Source of the DNA: Alphaproteobacteria bacterium
GTDB taxonomy: Bacteria; Pseudomonadota; Alphaproteobacteria; Rhodobacterales; Rhodobacteraceae
DNA length: 64,000 nt
NCBI GenBank assembly: GCA_030428355.1
Contig: JAUIBL010000003.1
Span: 62,001-126,000 of the forward strand
Direction of reading: 5' to 3'
The notes under the pieces were generated by a model. The model made no database searches, was not told the DNA's origin, and was given only the letters and a program-made list of their open reading frames with translations. This document shows positions 10,940 to 21,680 of the stretch, piece after piece. A program made the translations under genes and the position numbers. Every line of letters begins with the position of its first letter. Within the stretch, counting starts at the first letter, position 1.

Positions 10940-11105
10940 GTTTACAACATTACAGAAATTTGTTTTGTTATTGCAAGAATTAACATCACGACCGCATTAA
11001 GCGTGAAATTATATTTCGTGAGCATATGTATCCTCTCAAGTCCGAAGGAGGAGTGGCGGCGAAAGCGGCTGACGGGAGCGGGCTTTTTGATCGGGAGGAT
11101 ATTAC

Positions 11106-12095
11106 ATGATCTACAAAATGACACGTCGTGCAGCGCTCGCTGGTGTTGCGTCCATCGCCATGATCGCCGCCGGGGCCACGTCGGCCCTTGCGGAAGGCTG
11201 GAAACCGCAGAAGCCCATCGAGATGGTCATCATGGCCGGTCAGGGCGGCGGCGCGGACCGGATCGCGCGCCTGTTCCAGTCGATCATCCAGAAGGAAAAC
11301 CTGGCCTCCATGCCGGTTCTGCCCGTCAACAAGGGCGGCGGTTCCGGCGCAGAGGCGCTGCGGTATCTCAAGGACAGCGAAGGCGATGCCCACAAGATCA
11401 TGGCGACGCTGAACAGCTATTACACCACTCCGCTGCGGACCGACATCGGCGTCGACATCGAGGAGTTCACCCCGATTGCGCGCATGGCGATCGACACCTT
11501 CGTGCTTTGGGTCAATGCCGACAGCGACGTGCAGACGCTGGATGATTTCGTCGCCGCCGTCAAAGCGTCGGGTGGCGAATGGAAAATGGGCGGCACCGGC
11601 ACCGGGCAGGAAGACAGCCTTGTGACCGCGATGCTGGAAAAGGAATTCGGCATCAAGGTGACCTACGTGCCCTTCGGCGGCGGCGGTGACGTGGCCAAGA
11701 ACGTGGTCGGCGGTCACGTCGATTCGTCGGTGAACAACCCGTCCGAGGCGATGGGCTTTTACAAGGCGGGCAAGATGCGTCCGATCATGGCTCTGACGCC
11801 CGAGCGGATCGCCGTCTTCCCGGACACCCCGACCGCCCGCGAACTGGGGCATGACATCGTCTATTCGATGCAGCGGTCCTTCGTCGGACCGAAGGACATG
11901 CCGGCCGAAGCGGTGGCCTATTACACCGAGATGTTCCGCATGGTGTCGGAAACCGAAGAGTGGAAGACCTACACGGCGGACAATTCCCTCAACGCCGATT
12001 TCCTGACCGGCGACGCGCTGCAGGCATATTTCCTCGAGGAGCGTGAAAAGCACGCGGCCATCCTCGCAGCGATGGGCAGCGACGGCTCGTCCTGA
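11106..12095 (+). CDS. Tripartite tricarboxylate transporter substrate-binding protein (TctC family)
   Basis: Signal peptide, KPIEMVIMAGQGGGADRIARLFQS, followed by TctB and TctA genes. Confidence 0.9.
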   Translation: MIYKMTRRAALAGVASIAMIAAGATSALAEGWKPQKPIEMVIMAGQGGGADRIARLFQSIIQKENLASMPVLPVNKGGGSGAEALRYLKDSEGDAHKIMATLNSYYTTPLRTDIGVDIEEFTPIARMAIDTFVLWVNADSDVQTLDDFVAAVKASGGEWKMGGTGTGQEDSLVTAMLEKEFGIKVTYVPFGGGGDVAKNVVGGHVDSSVNNPSEAMGFYKAGKMRPIMALTPERIAVFPDTPTARELGHDIVYSMQRSFVGPKDMPAEAVAYYTEMFRMVSETEEWKTYTADNSLNADFLTGDALQAYFLEEREKHAAILAAMGSDGSS

Positions 12096-12217
12096 GCCGG
12101 TCTCAAGGCACACCACATGCACAGTGGCGGGCCGGGGTGCAATGTGCCCCGGCCCGTCTTGACGACCGGATCGGGTGGTCCGGGCAGAACACCAACGGAC
12201 TATCGGGGGAGACAGGG

Positions 12218-12706
12218 ATGCTCGTTGCAGACAGAGTGATCGCCATCGCCATCATGGCACTATCCGCGTATTTCATGTGGCATGCCACGGCCTTGCCTAT
12301 CGGATGGAACGGCATGACAGGTGGACCGGGCGGCGGCGCGTTCCCGTTCTGGCTGTCGCTGATCATGCTTCTGTCGGCGGGGGGCGTTCTGGCGCGCAGC
12401 TTTGTTCAGGCCCCATCCTCGCAGCATTTTTTCGACAGCGTGATGCTGCGCAAGGTCATTCTTGTTGTGGTGTCCATCGTCGTCACCATCGCGCTGATCC
12501 CGGTGGTGGGGGCCTATGTGGCGCTGCCGCTGTTCCTGTTCTGGTATCTGCGCATCTATGGCGGCCATGGCTGGGTGCTGACCGGCATCCTGACGGTGGC
12601 GACGCCGGTCTTCCTGTTCTTTTTCTTCGAAGTGACGCTGAAGATCCTTTTGCCCAAAGGCGTGACAGAGCCGCTTTTCTTCCCGCTTTACGCAATGTTC
12701 TTCTGA
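12218..12706 (+). CDS. Tripartite tricarboxylate transporter small membrane subunit TctB
   Basis: Four hydrophobic segments; position between TctC and TctA; start at MLVADRVIAIAIM. Confidence 0.85.
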   Translation: MLVADRVIAIAIMALSAYFMWHATALPIGWNGMTGGPGGGAFPFWLSLIMLLSAGGVLARSFVQAPSSQHFFDSVMLRKVILVVVSIVVTIALIPVVGAYVALPLFLFWYLRIYGGHGWVLTGILTVATPVFLFFFFEVTLKILLPKGVTEPLFFPLYAMFF

Positions 12707-12721
12707 CCGGAGGCCGACACC

Positions 12722-14239
12722 ATGGATACGCTTGCACTTCTTGCGGACGGGTTCGCGACCTCGCTGTCGCCGCTGAACCTGATGATTGTCATTCTCGGCG
12801 TGACCGCCGGGCTGTTCATCGGCGCGATGCCGGGACTGGGGTCGGTGAACGGGGTGGCCATCGTGCTGCCGCTGACCTTTATCGTGCCGCCGAGTTCGGC
12901 GATCATTCTTCTCTGCGCCATCTATTATGGCGCTATGTATGGCGGGGCGATTTCGTCGATCCTGTTGGGGATACCGGGCGCGTCAACGGCGGTGGCCACG
13001 ACATTCGACGGGCGGCCCATGGCGCAGCAGGGCAAGGCGGGTCTGGCGCTGATCGCCGCTGCGGTAGCGTCTTTCGTCGGGGGCACGATCTCGGTCCTGC
13101 TCTTCACGCTGTTCGCGGTGCCGCTGGCGGATCTCGCGCTGGCCTTCGGTCCGGCCGAGGAGTTCGCGCTGGTGCTTCTGGCGTTCACCACATTCGTGGG
13201 GCTGGGCGGGGACGACAAGCTGAAGACGGTGATCATGATCTGTCTCGGGCTGGTGCTGAGCACGGTTGGTCTCGATCTGATCTCGGGTCAGCCGCGCCTG
13301 ATCTTCGGAGATTTGCCGGGCTTCTATGCGGGCATCAGCTTTCTTGTGCTGGCGATCGGGGTCTACGGGATCGGCGAGATCCTTTACACCATCGAAACCT
13401 CGCGCACTGCGCCGCAGGTGACACCGGCAAAGATCACGCTGCGTGATCTGGGCGATGGCGTACGCACAATGAACAAGATGTGGCGGACGATGAGCCTTGG
13501 GTCGTTCCTTGGCTTCTTCGTGGGTATGCTGCCCGCCGCAGGGGCCACGCCTGCCGCGCTGATGGCGTATGGTATTGCGCGGTCCACGTCGAAGAACCCC
13601 AAGAGCTTTGGCAAGGGCAATATCGAAGGTGTGGCGGCACCCGAGACGGCGAACAACGCTGCGTCGACCGGGTCGCTGCTGCCGATGCTGACGCTGGGCA
13701 TTCCCGGATCGCCGACCACCGCGCTGTTGCTGGGTGGGATGGTGATGTGGGGTCTGATGCCGGGGCCGATGCTGTTCATCGAGCAGCCGGATTTTGTCTG
13801 GGGCCTTATCTCGTCGCTCTACACGGCGAACTTTGCCGCCGTGGCGATCAACATCGCGCTGATCCCGCTGTTTGTCTGGGCGCTGCGGATGCCGTTTACA
13901 GTGCTCTGTGCGCTGGTGATCGTGCTTTGCATCGTGGGCGGGTTCGCTCCGAGCCAGAAGATGCACGATGTCTGGCTGATCGCGGGCTTCGGTGTGGCGG
14001 GCTATCTGCTGCGCAAGGCGGATTACCCGCTGGCACCGCTGGTTCTGGCACTTGTGCTGGGCCCGTTGATGGAGAAAAGCTTCCGTCAGACGCTGATTTC
14101 CGAGCAGGGCAATATCCTGGCCTTTGTCGAAAGACCGCTGTCGGGGACATTTATTGCCATCGCCGTGCTTTTCTTTGTGCTCCCGCTTGTTAAGTATCTG
14201 CGCAAGGGTGGCGCCCGGAGCATCGCTCCGGCGGAATGA
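12722..14239 (+). CDS. Tripartite tricarboxylate transporter large permease TctA
   Basis: GLFIGAMPGLGSVNGVAIVLPLTF and LPMLTLGIPGSPTTALLLGGMVMWGLMPGP. Confidence 0.95.
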   Translation: MDTLALLADGFATSLSPLNLMIVILGVTAGLFIGAMPGLGSVNGVAIVLPLTFIVPPSSAIILLCAIYYGAMYGGAISSILLGIPGASTAVATTFDGRPMAQQGKAGLALIAAAVASFVGGTISVLLFTLFAVPLADLALAFGPAEEFALVLLAFTTFVGLGGDDKLKTVIMICLGLVLSTVGLDLISGQPRLIFGDLPGFYAGISFLVLAIGVYGIGEILYTIETSRTAPQVTPAKITLRDLGDGVRTMNKMWRTMSLGSFLGFFVGMLPAAGATPAALMAYGIARSTSKNPKSFGKGNIEGVAAPETANNAASTGSLLPMLTLGIPGSPTTALLLGGMVMWGLMPGPMLFIEQPDFVWGLISSLYTANFAAVAINIALIPLFVWALRMPFTVLCALVIVLCIVGGFAPSQKMHDVWLIAGFGVAGYLLRKADYPLAPLVLALVLGPLMEKSFRQTLISEQGNILAFVERPLSGTFIAIAVLFFVLPLVKYLRKGGARSIAPAE

Positions 14240-14273
14240 AGTGACTACAACTGACTGAAGAAGGGACAGGGCA

Positions 14274-15803
14274 ATGGCAACCAACGTCAAGGCACTGCTG
14301 GAGGGACACGCGTCGGATGCAAAGGCATTGGGCGCACCGGGACGGGACTGGCTCAGCTATGGCGGGCTGCGGGATTTGTCGGCCGAGGTGAGCGCGTCCT
14401 TGCGCGGCTTCGGGATCGGGCCAAGCGACCGGGTGGCGATCGTGCTGCCCAACGGGCCGGAAATGGCGGCGGCCTTCGTGACCATCGCGCAGGCGGCGAC
14501 AACCGCGCCTTTGAACCCGGCCTACCGCGAGGACGAATACGCGTTCTACCTCGAAGACCTGGGTGCCAAGGCGATTGTGCTGGCCGATGGCTATGACGGA
14601 CCGGCCCTTGCTGCGGCGAAGACGCTGGGTCTGATGGTGCTGCGGACGGTTGTGGCCGAGGGCGCGCCTGCCGGGCAGTTCACCCTGTCCGCGGATGGCG
14701 CGACCGGGGCGGCGTTGCCTGCGGGTGATCCGGCGGATGGGGATGTGGCGCTGATCCTGCACACATCCGGCACCACGTCGCGGCCGAAGATTGTGCCGCT
14801 CTTGCAGTCGAACGTGGCCGCGTCGGCGCATAACATCGCGGCGTCACTGAACCTGACCTCTGACGACCGTTGCCTCAACGTGATGCCGCTGTTCCATATT
14901 CATGGGCTGATTGCGGCTGTGTCGGCATCGTTGTCGGTGGGCGCGTCGATCTGGTGTGCACCGGGCTTTGACGCGCTGCGCTTCTTTGGCTGGATGCGCG
15001 ATGCGACGCCGACATGGTACACCGCCGTGCCGACCATGCATCAGGCCATCCTGACCCGCGCGGGCCGCAACGCGGATGTGATCGCGGAGGTGCCGTTGCG
15101 CTTCCTGCGGTCGTCTTCGGCGTCCTTGCCCGCTCAGGTGATGGAGCAGCTCCGCGAGACCTTCAACGCGCCGGTGATCGAGGCCTATGGAATGACCGAA
15201 GCGGCGCATCAGATGTGCTGCAATCCGTTCGACCGGCAGAAGCCCGGTGCGGTGGGTGTGGCCGCTGGCCCCGAAGTGCGCGTGGCGCATGAGACCGAGA
15301 ACCGGCTGATCGACGGGACCGGTGAGGTGGTGATTTCCGGCCCGAACGTGACGCCGGGCTACGAGAGCAATCCCGACGCCAATGCCAAGAACTTCTTTGA
15401 AGCGGATGGCAAGCGCTGGTTCCGCACTGGTGATCAGGGGGCGTTCGATGCGGACGGGTTCCTGCATCTCACCGGGCGATTGAAGGAAATCATCAATCGC
15501 GGCGGCGAGAAAGTCTCGCCGCTCGAGGTGGATGGCGTTCTGCTGGATCACCCGGCGATTGCGCAGGTGGTGACGTTCGCGCTGCCGCATCCCAAGCTGG
15601 GGGAAGAGGTCGCGGCGGCTGTCGTGCTGAAGGATGGGACCGAGGCGTCCGAGCGCGAGATCCGGGATTTCGCGGCCAGCCGCATGGCGGATTTCAAGGT
15701 GCCGCGCAAGGTGATCATTCTGGACGAGATTCCGAAAGGGGCCACGGGCAAGATGCAGCGGATCGGTCTGGCGGAAAAGCTGGGTCTGGTCGAGCCTGCG
15801 TAA
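14274..15803 (+). CDS. AMP-dependent acyl-CoA synthetase/ligase
   Basis: LHTSGTTSRPKIVPL, EAYGMTEAAHQ, WFRTGDQGAFDADGFLHLTGRLKEIINRGGEKVSP, KGATGKMQRI. Confidence 0.93.
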   Translation: MATNVKALLEGHASDAKALGAPGRDWLSYGGLRDLSAEVSASLRGFGIGPSDRVAIVLPNGPEMAAAFVTIAQAATTAPLNPAYREDEYAFYLEDLGAKAIVLADGYDGPALAAAKTLGLMVLRTVVAEGAPAGQFTLSADGATGAALPAGDPADGDVALILHTSGTTSRPKIVPLLQSNVAASAHNIAASLNLTSDDRCLNVMPLFHIHGLIAAVSASLSVGASIWCAPGFDALRFFGWMRDATPTWYTAVPTMHQAILTRAGRNADVIAEVPLRFLRSSSASLPAQVMEQLRETFNAPVIEAYGMTEAAHQMCCNPFDRQKPGAVGVAAGPEVRVAHETENRLIDGTGEVVISGPNVTPGYESNPDANAKNFFEADGKRWFRTGDQGAFDADGFLHLTGRLKEIINRGGEKVSPLEVDGVLLDHPAIAQVVTFALPHPKLGEEVAAAVVLKDGTEASEREIRDFAASRMADFKVPRKVIILDEIPKGATGKMQRIGLAEKLGLVEPA

Positions 15804-15870
15804 GAGAGGGCCGGGCAGTTGCCCGGCCTGCGCCTTTGATCGGCGGTCGTGTCGGATGGATCGTGAGGGA

Positions 15871-15905
15871 GCCTCCGGCGGGAGTTTATTTGGCAAGATG
15901 AAGGA
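15871..15905. repeat. Intergenic repeat copy 1 (GGAGTTTATTTGGCAAGATGAAG)
   Basis: Near-identical to 19160-19186 (GGAGTTTATGGGCAAGATGAAG). Confidence 0.6.
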
Positions 15906-15948
15906 GGAGCGGTTCGCAGACCATCGGCGGATCGTTTTGGGGTGAGCG

Positions 15949-16929
15949 ATGAAGATTTGCGTATTCGGAGCGGGCGCCATTGGCGGCTATATGGGTGTCA
16001 AGCTGGCGCAGGCCGGGGCGGATGTGAGCCTTGTGGCGCGCGGGCCGCATCTGGCGGCGATGAAAGCCAACGGGTTGAAGCTGATCGAAGAGGGTGGGGA
16101 AGAGACCGTTGTGTCCGTGACCGCGTCGGATAATCCGGCGGATCTGGGGGTTCAGGATTACATCATCGTGACCCTGAAGGCGCATTCGGTGCCGCCGATC
16201 GTGGACAAGATGAAGCCGCTGATTGGGCCGAACACCACGATTGTGTCGGGCGTGAACGGGGTGCCGTGGTGGTATTTCCACAAGATCGGTGGGGAGCACG
16301 AAGGCACGCGGTTGGAATCGGTCGATCCGGGCAATGCACAATGGGACGGGTTCGGGCCGGATAGGGTGCTGGGCTGTGTGGTCTATCCAGCAGCGGAAGT
16401 GATCGAGCCCGGCGTGGTCAAGCATATCGAAGGCAACCGCTTTTCATTGGGTGAGCCTGATGGGTCGAAATCAGAGCGGGCGACGGCGCTGTCGCAGGCG
16501 CTCTCTTCGGCGGGGCTCAAGGCGCCGGTGCGGCCCCGGTTGCGGGACGAGATCTGGGTGAAGCTTTGGGGCAACCTGTCGTTCAATCCGATCTCGGCGC
16601 TGACCCATGCAACGCTGGACGTGCTCTGCACCGATCCCGGTACGCGGGCCGTCGCCAAGGGCATGATGCTCGAGGCGCAGGAGATTGCCGAAAAGCTGGG
16701 TGTGAAGTTCCCGATCGATGTGGAACGGCGCATTGATGGCGGTGCGGCTGTCGGCGCGCACCGGACGTCGATGTTGCAGGATCTGGACCAGGGCCGTCCG
16801 ATGGAGATCGACGCGCTGGTGGGATCGGTGCAGGAGCTGGGCCGTGTGGTGGGTGTGCCAACACCGACAATTGATACGGTGCTGGCGCTGGTGCAGCTCA
16901 GGGCGCGGACCGCCGGGCTTTATTCGTAA
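15949..16929 (+). CDS. 2-dehydropantoate 2-reductase family (ketopantoate reductase-like)
   Basis: [53 protein letters not shown]. Confidence 0.9.
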   Translation: MKICVFGAGAIGGYMGVKLAQAGADVSLVARGPHLAAMKANGLKLIEEGGEETVVSVTASDNPADLGVQDYIIVTLKAHSVPPIVDKMKPLIGPNTTIVSGVNGVPWWYFHKIGGEHEGTRLESVDPGNAQWDGFGPDRVLGCVVYPAAEVIEPGVVKHIEGNRFSLGEPDGSKSERATALSQALSSAGLKAPVRPRLRDEIWVKLWGNLSFNPISALTHATLDVLCTDPGTRAVAKGMMLEAQEIAEKLGVKFPIDVERRIDGGAAVGAHRTSMLQDLDQGRPMEIDALVGSVQELGRVVGVPTPTIDTVLALVQLRARTAGLYS

Positions 16930-17261
16930 GCGGCGGTCACGATCACTTCGACTTTAAGTTCGGGGCGGGCCAGCTTGGCCTCCCCACAGGCGCGGGCGGG
17001 GGCGTGGCCTTCGGGCACCCAGGCATCCCAGACCGCGTTCATTTCGGCGAAATCCGCCATATCGGCGACCCAGATGATCGCCTGCAGGATCTGTTCGCGC
17101 GACGATCCGGCCTGTTTCAGCAGCGCATCGACGCGGGCGAGGCAGTCCTGCGTCTGTTCGGTCACGGTGTCGCCTGCGCCCACCTGACCACACAGGTAAA
17201 CCGTGCCGTTGTGTTTGACGATCTTGCTCATCCGCGTGCCGATCTCATGGCGTTCGATCAT
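16920..17261 (-). CDS. RidA family protein
   Basis: [62 protein letters not shown] end. Confidence 0.92.
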   Translation of the reverse strand: MIERHEIGTRMSKIVKHNGTVYLCGQVGAGDTVTEQTQDCLARVDALLKQAGSSREQILQAIIWVADMADFAEMNAVWDAWVPEGHAPARACGEAKLARPELKVEVIVTAAYE

Positions 17262-17350
17262 GGGTTTCTCCTTTTCAATGTTTGCGCTGACACTTGCTGT
17301 TGGCGCGCGGATTGTCCAGAACGCTTGGGACAGTTGACGGGAGAGATCAG

Positions 17351-19132
17351 ATGTCCGACACGCGCGCGCGCAAACGGTTCCGGTCGCAGGAATGGTTCGA
17401 CAATCCCAACAATCCGGGCATGACGGCGCTCTATCTGGAGCGCTATCAGAACCAGTCCTTCACCCAAGGGGAGTTGCAGGCGGAAAAGCCGATCATCGGG
17501 ATCGCCAATACCGGGTCGGATCTGGCACCCTGCAACAAGATCCATGTGTTCCTGATGGACCGGATCAAGGCGGGGATTCGCGATGGCGGTGGGATTCCGA
17601 TGGAATTTCCGGTTCATCCGATCCAGGAGACCGGCAAGCGCCCGACGGCGGCGCTGGACCGGAACCTGGCCTATCTGAGCCTTGTCGAAGTGCTGCACGG
17701 CTATCCCATCGACGGGGTGGTGCTGACAACGGGCTGTGACAAGACCACGCCGGCGCAGCTCATGGGGGCGGCGACGGTGGATATTCCGGCGATTGCACTC
17801 AATGGCGGGCCAATGCTGGATGGCTGGTACAAGGGCAAGCGCGCAGGCTCCGGCACGACGATCTGGGAAGGGCGGCGTCTGATGGCGCGGGGCGAGATCG
17901 GCTATGAGGAGTTCATGGATCTCGCCTGTGCCTCGTCGCCCTCCTTGGGGCATTGCAACACGATGGGCACGGCCTCGACGATGAACGCGATGGCCGAGGC
18001 GCTGGGCATGTCCTTGCCCGGCAATTCGGCAATCCCGGCGCCGTTCCGCGAGCGGATGGCGATGGCCTATGAGACCGGCAAGCGCTGTGTGCAGATGGTG
18101 CTCGACGATCTGAAACCGTCGGACATCCTCACGCGCGAGGCGTTCGAGAACGCGATTGTCGTCAATGCCGCCATTGGTGGGTCGACCAACGCGCCGCCGC
18201 ATCTGCAGGCGATCGCGCGCCATGCGGGGGTGGAGCTGGACGTGACCGATTGGGAGAAGATCGGTTTCGACGTTCCCCTGATGGTGAACATGCAGCCGGC
18301 GGGCGAATATCTGGGTGAGAGTTTCTACCGCGCGGGTGGGGTGCCTGCGGTGATGGGGGAATTGCGCAAAGCCGGGCGGTTGCATGAGGGGGTGATGACC
18401 GCCTCGGGGCAGCGGTTGGGCGATGTGCTGGCGTCGTGGGAGAGTCTGGACCGGGACGTGATCACCACCTATGACGCGCCGCTGCGCGACAAGGCGGGTT
18501 TCAAGGTGCTGTCGGGGAACCTGTTTGACTCGGCGCTCATGAAGACCAGCGTGATCTCCGCCGATTTCCGCAGGCGGTTCCTGTCGACACCCGGCGCGGA
18601 AGGTGTGTTCGAGGCGCGGGCGATCGTGTTCGAGGGGCCTGAAGATTATCACGACCGGATCAATGATCCCGCGCTGGCGATTGACGAGGAATGCATGTTG
18701 TTCATCCGCAATGTGGGCTGTGTCGGCTATCCCGGATCGGCCGAGGTGGTGAACATGCAGCCGCCCGATGCGCTGGTGAAGGCGGGGATCAACCACCTGC
18801 CGACGGTGGGGGATGGGCGGCAATCGGGGACATCGGAAAGCCCGTCGATCCTGAATGCGTCGCCTGAGGCGGTTGTGGGTGGCGGACTGGCCTATCTGCA
18901 AACCGGGGATCGGGTGCGGCTCGACCTGAACGCCTCGACCCTCAATGCCTTGGTGGATGATGCCGAGTGGGCGGCGCGCAAGGCGGCGTGGCAGGCACCG
19001 GAGATCGTCAACCAGACGCCGTGGCAGGAGATCTATCGCCGCCATGTCGGGCAATTGGCGGATGGCGGATGCCTTGAGTTGGCGACGGCGTATCAGCGGA
19101 TCGCCAAGGATTTGCCGCGGGACAATCACTGA
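17351..19132 (+). CDS. IlvD/Edd family dehydratase (sugar-acid dehydratase-like)
   Basis: [72 protein letters not shown]. Confidence 0.92.
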   Translation: MSDTRARKRFRSQEWFDNPNNPGMTALYLERYQNQSFTQGELQAEKPIIGIANTGSDLAPCNKIHVFLMDRIKAGIRDGGGIPMEFPVHPIQETGKRPTAALDRNLAYLSLVEVLHGYPIDGVVLTTGCDKTTPAQLMGAATVDIPAIALNGGPMLDGWYKGKRAGSGTTIWEGRRLMARGEIGYEEFMDLACASSPSLGHCNTMGTASTMNAMAEALGMSLPGNSAIPAPFRERMAMAYETGKRCVQMVLDDLKPSDILTREAFENAIVVNAAIGGSTNAPPHLQAIARHAGVELDVTDWEKIGFDVPLMVNMQPAGEYLGESFYRAGGVPAVMGELRKAGRLHEGVMTASGQRLGDVLASWESLDRDVITTYDAPLRDKAGFKVLSGNLFDSALMKTSVISADFRRRFLSTPGAEGVFEARAIVFEGPEDYHDRINDPALAIDEECMLFIRNVGCVGYPGSAEVVNMQPPDALVKAGINHLPTVGDGRQSGTSESPSILNASPEAVVGGGLAYLQTGDRVRLDLNASTLNALVDDAEWAARKAAWQAPEIVNQTPWQEIYRRHVGQLADGGCLELATAYQRIAKDLPRDNH

Positions 19133-19140
19133 GGTGCGGA

Positions 19141-19190
19141 TTGGGGGCCAGCCCCCAAACCCCCGGAGTTTATGGGCAAGATGAAGCATG
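19141..19190. repeat. Intergenic repeat copy 2, preceded by small hairpin TTGGGGGCCAGCCCCCAA
   Basis: GGAGTTTATGGGCAAGATGAAG shared with 15881-15903. Confidence 0.6.
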
Positions 19191-19199
19191 GGAGGGGGC

Positions 19200-19931
19200 A
19201 TGGGACAGACGATCATCATCACGGGGGCGGGCAGCGGGATTGGCCGTGCCTGTGCCGAGGCGTTTCTGGGCGCGGGTTGGCGCGTCGGGCTGATCGGGCG
19301 ACGGGCGACACCGCTCGAAGAGATCGCGGCTGGAAATGAGGCGGCGCTGGCGCTGCCCTGTGACGTGACCGACGCGGCTGCGGTGGAGGCCGCTTTTGCC
19401 ACGGTTGTGGAGCGGTGGGGACGGCTTGATGCGCTGTTCAACAATGCAGGCACCGGCGTGTTCGGGGCGACCATTGACGAGATCTCGCTGGAGGATTGGA
19501 AACGGTGCATCGATGTGAACCTGACGGGCAGCTTCCTTTGTGCGCGGGCGGCTTTTGCGCAGATGCGGCGGCAGGACCCGCAGGGCGGGCGGATCATCAA
19601 CAACGGGTCGATCTCGGCCCATGTGCCGCGCTGGGGATCGGTGCCTTATACGGCGTCGAAACATGCGATCACAGGACTTACGCGGACGCTGTCTCTGGAT
19701 GGGCGGGCGTTCAACATTGCCTGCGGGCAGATCGACATCGGCAATGCGGAGACCGAGATCGTGCACGGGTTGCGGGCGCAGGCGATCGACGCGGGCAAAC
19801 CGGTGGAGCCGGTGATGGATGTGTCCCATGTGGCGTCGTCGGTTCTGCACATGGCCAGCCTGCCGCTCGATGCCAATGTGCAGTTCATGACGGTGATGGC
19901 GACCACCATGCCCTATATCGGGCGCGGCTAG
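19200..19931 (+). CDS. SDR family oxidoreductase
   Basis: [51 protein letters not shown]. Confidence 0.93.
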   Translation: MGQTIIITGAGSGIGRACAEAFLGAGWRVGLIGRRATPLEEIAAGNEAALALPCDVTDAAAVEAAFATVVERWGRLDALFNNAGTGVFGATIDEISLEDWKRCIDVNLTGSFLCARAAFAQMRRQDPQGGRIINNGSISAHVPRWGSVPYTASKHAITGLTRTLSLDGRAFNIACGQIDIGNAETEIVHGLRAQAIDAGKPVEPVMDVSHVASSVLHMASLPLDANVQFMTVMATTMPYIGRG

Positions 19932-19997
19932 ATTTCCCTTGGAATCGGCGGGCGCTCTGTGCGTTTATGACTGAAGAAAAACAGGGAGGATTTCACC

Positions 19998-21032
19998 ATG
20001 ATCAAGCGCGCCTTTCTCAAGCTTGCCGGGACCACGGCGCTGGCGCTGACGCTGGGGACCGGAGCCTTTGCCCAAGAGGTGACGCTGCGGATGCACCAGT
20101 TCCTGCCGGCGCAGGCGAATGTGCCGAAAAACGTGCTGGTGCCCTGGGCCGAGCGGGTGATGGACGCGTCCGGTGGCCGGATCGAGATCCAGCATTTCCC
20201 GTCGATGCAACTGGGAGGCACGCCGCCGCAACTGATCGATCAGGCGATTGACGGTGTGGCTGACATCGTCTGGACGGTGGCGGGGTATACGCCGGGCCGT
20301 TTCCCGCGTGCCGAGGTGTTCGAGCTGCCGTTCCTGATGACCGATGCGGGCGACATGTCGGCGGCCTATTGGGAGCTGGTCGAAGAACAGATGCTTGATC
20401 AGGATTTCGCCGATTTCAAGGTGCTGGGCGTCTGGGTGCATGGCCCCGGGGTGATCCATTCCGCCGATCCGGTGGAAAGCCCGGAGGATCTCAACGGGAT
20501 GAAGCTGCGCGCGCCGACGCGGGTGACGAACAAGCTTTTCACCAATCTGGGGGCAACCACCGTGGGTATGCCGGTTCCGGCAATTCCGGAATCCCTGTCG
20601 AAAGGGGTTGTGGACGGTGCCGTCATTCCCTGGGAAGTGACTGGGGCGCTCAAAGTGGCTGAACTGGTCGGGAATCACACCGAGTTCGAGGGCAATGCCA
20701 TCTACACCACGACGTTCATTTTCGCGATGAACAAGGAAAAGTACGACAGCCTGCCCGAGGATCTCAGAGCGGTGATCGATGCGCAGTCCGGGGCAGAGTT
20801 CAGCCGGATGGCGGGCACGCAGATGCAGGCGGATGATGGCCCGTCCCGCGATCTGGCGCTTGATATGGGCAACAACATCATCACCGTGAGCGCCGAAGGG
20901 GCCGAGGCGTGGCGCGCGGCTGCGGATGCCACCACCGCTGAATGGATCGCCGAGATGGATGAGAAAGGGATTGACGGAAATGCCCTTCTTGCGCGGGCGA
21001 AAGAGCTTTTGGACAAGCACAACACGCAGTAA
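19998..21032 (+). CDS. TRAP transporter substrate-binding protein (DctP family)
   Basis: Signal peptide; HQFLPAQANVPKNVLVPWAERVMDASGGRIEIQHFPSMQLGG; followed by DctQ/DctM. Confidence 0.93.
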   Translation: MIKRAFLKLAGTTALALTLGTGAFAQEVTLRMHQFLPAQANVPKNVLVPWAERVMDASGGRIEIQHFPSMQLGGTPPQLIDQAIDGVADIVWTVAGYTPGRFPRAEVFELPFLMTDAGDMSAAYWELVEEQMLDQDFADFKVLGVWVHGPGVIHSADPVESPEDLNGMKLRAPTRVTNKLFTNLGATTVGMPVPAIPESLSKGVVDGAVIPWEVTGALKVAELVGNHTEFEGNAIYTTTFIFAMNKEKYDSLPEDLRAVIDAQSGAEFSRMAGTQMQADDGPSRDLALDMGNNIITVSAEGAEAWRAAADATTAEWIAEMDEKGIDGNALLARAKELLDKHNTQ

Positions 21033-21095
21033 AGCGTGCGGCGTCGCCCGGGCAGGGACCCGGGCGGCGCACAGAACGGCGAGGGGCAGTGCGGC

Positions 21096-21680
21096 ATGAA
21101 GACGGCGATTGAGCGCCTCGCGCGGGGCATGGCGATCCTTGGCGGTGTGGTCCTTGTGGCGCTGGTGCTGCTGACCTGCGTGTCGGTGCTCGGGCGCGGG
21201 CTGAATTCCATGGGACATTCGGGCTGGCTCACGGCGCTGTCGCAGGGTCTGGCGGACGGGCTGATCGCCAGCGGGGTCGGGCCGGTGACGGGCGATTTCG
21301 AACTGGTCGAGGCGGGGATCGCGTTCTCGATCTTTGCGTTCCTGCCGATCTGCCAGTTGTATGCAGGCCATGCGACGGTGGATGTGTTCACGTCGCGGCT
21401 GTCGGGCAAGGCCAATGCGTGGCTGATCGCATTCTGGGACGTGGTTTTGACGCTGGTGATCTGGCTGATCACATGGCGTCTTTTTGCAGGGCTTCTGGAC
21501 AAGCTTGGCAACGGCGAGACGTCGTTTCTGCTGCAATTCCCGATCTGGTGGGCCTATGCGGCCAGTTTTGTGGCCGCCTTGGTGGCCTCGGTGACGGCGC
21601 TTTACTGTTCGGTGGGCCGCGTGACCTATGCCGCGACCGGGCGGTCGATTTTGCCAGCATCAGGAGCGGATGCGGCATGA
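21096..21680 (+). CDS. TRAP transporter small permease (DctQ)
   Basis: Four TM helices; position between DctP and DctM; start at MKTAIERLARG. Confidence 0.88.
   Translation: MKTAIERLARGMAILGGVVLVALVLLTCVSVLGRGLNSMGHSGWLTALSQGLADGLIASGVGPVTGDFELVEAGIAFSIFAFLPICQLYAGHATVDVFTSRLSGKANAWLIAFWDVVLTLVIWLITWRLFAGLLDKLGNGETSFLLQFPIWWAYAASFVAALVASVTALYCSVGRVTYAATGRSILPASGADAA

Noticed and set aside
9332-11545. 737-aa plus-strand ORF
   Set aside because: Spans antisense of the XRE regulator and an alternative frame of tctC; no domain match by eye.
15809-15827. Terminator after the acyl-CoA ligase gene
   Set aside because: GGCCGGGC-AGTT-GCCCGGCC forms a hairpin but lacks a clear U-tract, so it was not called as an intrinsic terminator.
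17258-19603. 781-aa minus-strand ORF
   Set aside because: Antisense to the IlvD/Edd dehydratase and SDR; low-complexity Arg/His-rich translation.
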